The notes under the pieces are model-generated. The model was not told the origin of the DNA and did not search any database. It was given only the letters and a program-made list of their open reading frames with translations. Both the position numbers and the translations under genes were made by a program. Positions 24,801-32,500 of a stretch of 64,000 bases of DNA are shown in pieces. Each line of letters starts with the position of its first letter. Position 1 is the stretch's first letter. The stretch spans positions 3,611,814 through 3,675,813 of the forward strand of contig NC_061138.1 in NCBI RefSeq assembly GCF_905220365.1, written 5' to 3'. The DNA comes from Vanessa cardui. Taxonomy: Eukaryota; Arthropoda; Insecta; Lepidoptera; Nymphalidae.

Positions 24801-27800
24801 CCAAGTGAGCTAACATGTAAATCAGTTTTTAGCTGCCTATTACTTGTACGGTCGTATCGGATTTGCCGTCAATTGGATTATAAAGAATAAAGCACACTTG
24901 TGTCTGCTTCTAATGTCCTGCACAGTTAGCTTGCATTAAACACAAGCTGACTTGGGTGAAACCCAGGAAAATAAATTAAAAAAAAAAAGTATATTTTATA
25001 TGTATACCTCATTTCATCGTACAACATGGAGTAGTCCAAGAGTAAGTACAGTAACAGCGAGTGTTTGTGTTCCTCGGCGATGTCGGGTAGCAGGTACAAT
25101 CGCAACAGAGCGTACAGCGAGGGTGGGGGGTAGAGACCGCCGCACTCACTACCAGCTTTCACCCACATTCTACAAATATACACGTTAAAGATACTTTAAG
25201 TACATAACTTAAGGTTATAAGATGAGGGCTCCTTTCAATTTGAATCGAATCGAATCTATTATTATTATTATTTAATACTTTATTGCACACCCAATGAAAG
25301 GACAAATAAAGAGAGCAATTACAACAAAGACAAGAAAATAAGAGCGTGCAAAGGCGGTCTTTATTGCTAAAGAAATCTCTAACAGACAACCTTTGGTGAA
25401 AGGATTTGCAAAAGCAGAAACTGTGTATAGTCTATTCCAATGGGAAGAGGAGAAAAGGTAAATAAACAACTTTGACCTTGAATTGATATGTCATTTGCGT
25501 TCGACTAGTGAGGTCAAAATAATTGAATGAATGGGTAATTAATGCTAAAGAACGATATATATTTTTTTATTTTAAAAATAATTTTCCGTTTAAACAAAGT
25601 CAGGTCGTAATAAAAAACTTCAGAGAATTCCGAATATGCATCCGTGCACATGATACGAAAGATGAGAGACGAATGTCTTTCTTAACATTGTATTATTTTC
25701 AAAACTATAAAATTGCTATGCACAAAACTGTTCTACATTTCGAGATACGAGATTATTTTTAAGTAAAATAATTCTTTTAACATTTTTGGCAAAAATATTA
25801 TTTTTATGTAAAAACTTTACTGTACAAAAATAACTTTTTTATCTATCGTTAGGTAACTTTTTACGTTTCTAATAAATAATTCATATTATATATTACAACC
25901 AATTAAATAAATATATTTAAAAAAATATATCTATAATTAATTTTAAAACTAAAATAATATATTTTTTATCTGTATAAATTCATTCGTCTACATTCGTTTA
26001 GCGAACATGCCTAGTTGAGGCCTCTATTTTTAATGTTCGTCATCGAGAAATGGCGTCTTGAATGTCGACAAAACTGTTTTCGTTACTTTGGAAGTGAAAT
26101 TAAAGTGGATCTATGTAGTTTAGTGAAATATTGTTGTATTACAAATGAAGATATATTAATCAAGAACTGTTTGTAGTTAATCTTATAGTGGAATTATCAA
26201 CAAAACACTTGTGATATTGAAAAATACGGTATGTTTTGAATGTCTCCTTTTGTCATTGGAATGGACTATAGGTTATATATATTTTACATTAGTACGAATA
26301 TACTACGATACGAATCTACTAACTAAATCAATCTTCATTAAAACCAATAAACATATTATAGGACCTTGAAACATTATCAAAGTGTTTTAATAATCGGGAT
26401 AAATATAAAAATGACCAAGACTATATTTGAAGCATACTCACTGATGGACCCTCTCGCCACCAAACTCATTCTCAATGAGTTGATCGATGTAGAGCAAGGT
26501 ACACGATTTGTTGGCAGACTCGTCCTCAGACTTGTCTTGCAATCGGTGAAGTTTCACGCGACTGTAATAATAAAAGTAAAGTAAATGTAAATTTTCTACT
26601 GCTAGGCTAAGGCCTCCTCTTCCGTTAAGAGGATTGGAACATATTCCACCACGTTGTTCCAATGCGGGTTGGTGGAATGCACATGTTGCAGAATTTCGAT
26701 GAAATTAGACACATGCAGGTTTCCTCACGATGTTTTCCTTCACCTCCGAGCACGAGATGAATTAACAAATTAACCTCATGTATGTAGTGGTGCTTGCCTG
26801 GGTTTTAACCCGCAATCATCGGTTAAGATGCACGCGTTTTAACCAAGGAGCCATCTCAACTCTTGTAATAATACGACGATTCAATAGTCAATTTTTTTTT
26901 ATGGTAGGGTCAATACAAGCTTGTTTAGAATGCAACTATAATATTAATGATTATAGCACAAGACTTACCGTTTATTATATGTAGCCTGCAGTTGATGTGC
27001 GGGATAAGGCAAGGCGTTAAACGAGTGTAGTCGCTCAGGCAGCAAGCCTACCCGGACAAACCACTGAACTACTTGGAAGTACAACGACACAGTGCCTATA
27101 CCTTTGTACTTCTCTTCCATTTCGCTAAGTGCTGAAAGAATTATACATATGTAAATTAAACCTCCTCTAACTCTTTCACTACTAGCAGCTAAGTATGCTC
27201 ACACGTATCTGTTGTATTGCCTATCGTATTTTGTATATATGTATATTTACTTTTAAATTGTTAATGCACATGCAATGTTAGCCCACTATGTTTTCTCTTG
27301 TAAGTCTCTTTCAGTAGGGTTGCCTGGAAGAGATCACTACTTATAAGGCCGCCCTTTGCATACTTTTGTAGTGATTTTGATTTTAAGGTTTTTTTTTTCT
27401 TGTATTTTGTCTATTTTCTGTGTGCAATAAAGCTGTTTATTATTATTATTATATGTAAACTCTATATACTTAAGAATTATGCAGATTATTTGCAATATCA
27501 CAGAATGAAATTCGTTTATTTTAAATATCTTAGAAACTTGTCTACTATTTTAGTTGATACATAGTATATCAACGAGGCTCAAGGTCATGTCTTTTTATTT
27601 TATCAGATTAATTGTATACCAGTGTTTACTTATAACTAATTTTTTAATATAATTTTATGCTAACTGTACCATAACTATATTTAGGATGAGATAAAATATA
27701 CATATTGTTTTGGTAGTGTTATAGAATATTATACCGTCTGGCACGACGAGGTTGCAGCATTTCGTGAGAACTGCATCTAATAAGCCCGTGAGTTGAGTCA

Positions 27801-27996
27801 GCTGTTGGACGCAGTGCTCGAGACAGCGTACTACATTTCTGTTAAAAATAAAAAAAAATTATTATTTCATCAGTAAGATAACACATCATTAACTTTACAA
27901 AGGTTGACTTCTCCTTTTGAGTGCAGTATGCTCTCGTGCCAGGAGAAGTCACTCTTCCTTATCTCTCTCATGTATGTATGTGTGTGGATGTATGTA

Positions 27997-28036
<40 letters not shown>

Positions 28037-28037
28037 C

Positions 28038-28074
<37 letters not shown>

Positions 28075-28075
28075 C

Positions 28076-28113
<38 letters not shown>

Positions 28114-29308
28114 GTGTGTGCGTGCGAGTGTGTGTGGTGATGTGAGTAGATATCCAATGAATTTACAAAAGGCTCTTAAGTAGTAGTTCTGTATCTTCAT
28201 AATTTAGACTTTTGAGCCAGGCAGTTATTTTTGGCTTACAATCGCGCAAAGTTAAAGGGTATATTTGCAAAATTTTGTTGCATTTATTATACAAGTGTGA
28301 AGCAACATATTCAGAGTGTGAAAAAAGCAAACAGCATCGTTTACACGCCATGCCAATAGGTTATATATATGCCAATATATAAAATTAGAACTGTACTAGT
28401 TATTATGACTTATTCAGAGTAAATAACAGAAATCTGTCAATGTAAATAAAAGACAAATTAGTTATTTTAATAACTTTTTAACATTGGTCCTTCGAGCCGG
28501 GATATGGTAAAAGACGTCAGACAATTTATTTTTTATATGCAAAGTCTATTGTAATTATGTAAAAGGTGCGAAATAATACAAGACATTGCGACATGTTTTT
28601 TTTTAGATTATAATAAATAAGTTATTACTTTACCTATCTGGCGCAGTGGACGATGTAAACAAAGGCGCAGTGAGTTCCTTGGCATTTTCTTTTAATTCAA
28701 TAGCACGTTTCCAACTCCAATCGACCTGTAACAGAAAAATATTATTAGATAAAGGTCAATCCACATTTACACATCCGTATTATTAAGGTAATATACTTAC
28801 CAAAAAAGTTAGTGTACAGCCGACCCCGCTATGTGTGCCAGTGGCCCAATCGTGCGCACAGCGCTTTAAAAAGCGGGAAAGTCGAGCCTCTAATGCGACC
28901 GAGAGAAGAAATCGCCTTTGTTCCTCCTGTGAAAAAAGATCGTTAATTTTATTGTTATTCCATTTTATGAAAAGACAGATTGGAATTATTTACTATTATT
29001 ATTGACATATAATAATGAACACAGATTGAATATAATACAACCTCTATACATAAACATAGACGTTTGTTTTTCAAATCTCATACATTTACAAATGCGTTCA
29101 GATCAGTTATATTGTGGACTAGTAATTGATTAATCATAGATATATGATTAAAATAAATAGTTCATCTAACGAACTATTTTCACTCAGTTATACTTTCAAA
29201 ATTACATCACCAATTCATATCTGTAGCATAGATTATTTAGGTCTTGACTAATTTTAAATCAATTCAAGGTCACATCTGGTTATTTATCAATAGTGTTGCA
29301 ATGGAGTA

Positions 29309-29388
<80 letters not shown>

Positions 29389-29408
29389 CGTGTGTGTGTG
29401 TGTGTGTA

Positions 29409-29439
<31 letters not shown>

Positions 29440-29449
29440 CTGTGTGTGT

Positions 29450-29503
<54 letters not shown>

Positions 29504-32500
29504 GTGTGCGCACCGTGGTGGGGTGGTCGCGGGCGGGCGCGTAGAGCGGCGCGAGGCCGGCGGCGCGGCAGAGCTGCGCGAGCGGCGCGGGCGCCAGCAG
29601 GCACGCGGGGCCCGCCGCGCTCACGCCGCGCACCAGCTGCCGCTGCACGCCCACCGTGTGAAGCACGCACGACTCCGACGTGTTCAGCCACATGCAGTCT
29701 GGAACATTCGCACATAATACCTATTCAGGGCCGTATTTATAGGGCAACCGGGGCAACTGCCCTCGGGCCTCCACATGAGAGGGGGCCTCCACATGAGAGG
29801 GGGCCACAGTTTTCAGCAAGTTAACAAATACTGAGATATAGTCAAATTATAATAATGTTACTTTTTAATATTTTAAAAGTTACCGATACATATAAGAAAC
29901 AATTCACAGCTTACTGATTGAAATAAAAAAAAAACTAATTAATTCATAATAATATAATTATTAGCGTGTTTGTGGCCCCGAGGCCTCCACACCTTTAAAT
30001 CCGACTCTGTACCTATTATTAATTGATTGTCCTGTAAATGACCCTCGTCATGCATCTTCGGTTATACAGCATGTTACCTTAATTTATGCCATTCTCCAAC
30101 AAATATTAAATTGTCAGTGGATTAAAAAAGCTTATTTATCATATGAAGTACATGATTTTATATACTGTATTATTGAATATTAATACTAAAAATTTGTTTT
30201 GAAAAGTTAAATGATAAATGTATCTCACCATACTGCAATGAATTAGGGTAGAAGTGTTCTTCAAGTCTTGTGGCGTGAGAGTACGGGGATACTGAGGTGG
30301 GGTCCAGCCGCAAGTCGAGAGTTAGGCAGGATCCACGGTTAACTTCAGGACATCGAGCTGTACTCATAAACGCATTGCTCTCGAGACGTTGAGTCGCTAC
30401 AGAAAATAAGGTACAAATTTATACTTATATATTCATTTTTTCTCAACAAAGACATTTGCAAATCCATAATCAGTAATTTTATAAATTAAGTTTAAATACA
30501 ATAATATTCTTTACTTGGTAAAATATGTCAATGCACTTTAAATGAATATAAAATAAGGTTAACGTACCTGGCATTTGGTCTTTGTACCACTGATCTAGAT
30601 CAAATAATAACATTCCATGTTGTGTCCCTGCATTCTGGTTTTCGCCCCAACATTCCCAGACTAACTGACATAGATTTAACATAGCTGAAAAAAATATATT
30701 TTATATTTTAATATTGCTTTTAATTTTTTGCTTTCAACTCACTAATTTAAAAATAGAACTACTTTGTCTCAAATTGATTATCTATAGCATAACATTTTAC
30801 AGGCTACAGCTTAACACAGGCTAGTAATAATATAACCAGTAAAAAACTAAAGTAGTTACTCACTATCTTCCCCTTCTTCTCCAAGAGTAGAACTAATAGA
30901 GTAAGTGTGGCAGGAAATACATCTGCCTCCAATGAATTCAGATATATCTTCAACAGCTGATAGTTCTATTTGGAAACGAATTGTAGCCATTGAAAATTCC
31001 TAATAGAAAAAAAAACTTTATGAAAACATAAATATTTATTTTGCAAAATAAAAATGCTTAGTAGATCAGCATCCAAATTTATCATACAAATTACTAGGGG
31101 TAGAGAAATATATAGAAAGTCATAGGATACCTAACACCCATATATATATATATATACAGTGTAAACTCCATGTAACGTCACTCGATTTAACGGCAAACTC
31201 TCTAAAGCGTCGAAATCAATAGGTTTTAGTTGGTTTAGCTTGTATTCTATACATTGATACACTCTACATAGCATCACACCCACTCTCAATAACGACAACA
31301 ATTGAGAAATAAAAAGTACCTTTTAAGTTGCTAAAATTAGAAAAAACTGCGCATCTGTGTACGTTTTTTTGTCGCTTTATTATTCTAGCCCTCAATAAAC
31401 TCTATTGTCGGCACTACGCATTAGGAACTTTCTTCATTTGTTTACAAATTGGGATTGCTTGCACGTGTAGACTGTGACCATGCTTAATAAGTAGGAGTCA
31501 CGGATTGCAACGTTATCATATGTATTCTACGATTGATGAGGTGGAAACAGAACTTGAGTTTGAGCGACGACGACCTTCCATTAAATGAGTGGATTCAGCA
31601 GGTCATCATGGCAGGAAATACGGTAAATTTTCAAACCTACATCGAAGTAAACAACTGGCTGCTTACAACGGCTTCACTCACAGACATAGAAATTTTGGAT
31701 TCAGTGAGAAAAACTGAGGTTCAAGAACAAAGAGATGAAGAAGATGAGACGGATGAGCTTGAGCCTCTACCGAGAGTTAAAGAAGTTCCGAAAGCAGCTA
31801 AATTATTGGAAAATTACTTTCTTTATATCAGATATAAATAAAATAATTAAAAATAGACAACAAAATTACTAATGCAGCAAAAGGCGTCACACAAAAATAA
31901 CAGAGTATACACAATATCGTTCAAATAAGATATATATTTTTTGTACATAACTACTAACAATAGACTAAAATAAACTTTTTTTTCGAATTCTGATTTTTCT
32001 TCTCTTCATTTAACGACCACTTTCTATAACGCCATAAAATGCACAGTCCGTTCAGTGTCGTTATATAGAGTTTACACTGTATATATATATATTTTAAAAA
32101 ATAATCTGATAATCTTGACTGAACAATTACCTGATAGAGGCCTTTTGTATCAGAAAGCATCCTCTTTCCCTGATAAGTTAAAGAATACATCACAGCCAAA
32201 GGAAATTCTTCTTCTTCAAACCTTTCCAAAACTGAAAAAACTACCCACAGATAACAAAATGCTCTTGGATCATCACATGGCTCCTGTAAAGAAAACAATA
32301 GGCACATTATTTATTAAAACAGTATAAATTGGACAAGCTGATGATACTGTAAAAGCAACCAACCAATAATTATGGATAAATTACCTGGAATCCAAAATGT
32401 GTAACTGGCAGGCATTCAACATTAACTTGAGAAGTAAACTCAAGTTCTAAATTTAAAATATTCCAAATTTGAAATGCTCCAAAATTAAATCCCACAGCCA

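Noticed and set aside
27870..28200. H/T-rich and C/V-rich frames in ELYS intron 11
   Set aside because: Artefacts of the TG tract, like those at 29280-29824.
21661..29512. TG tracts as a CRISPR-like or satellite array
   Set aside because: Simple dinucleotide repeats without spacers, in an animal genome.
29312..29824. 170-codon + frame with an R/A-rich second half
   Set aside because: It runs from the TG tract into the antisense of GC-rich ELYS exon 9.
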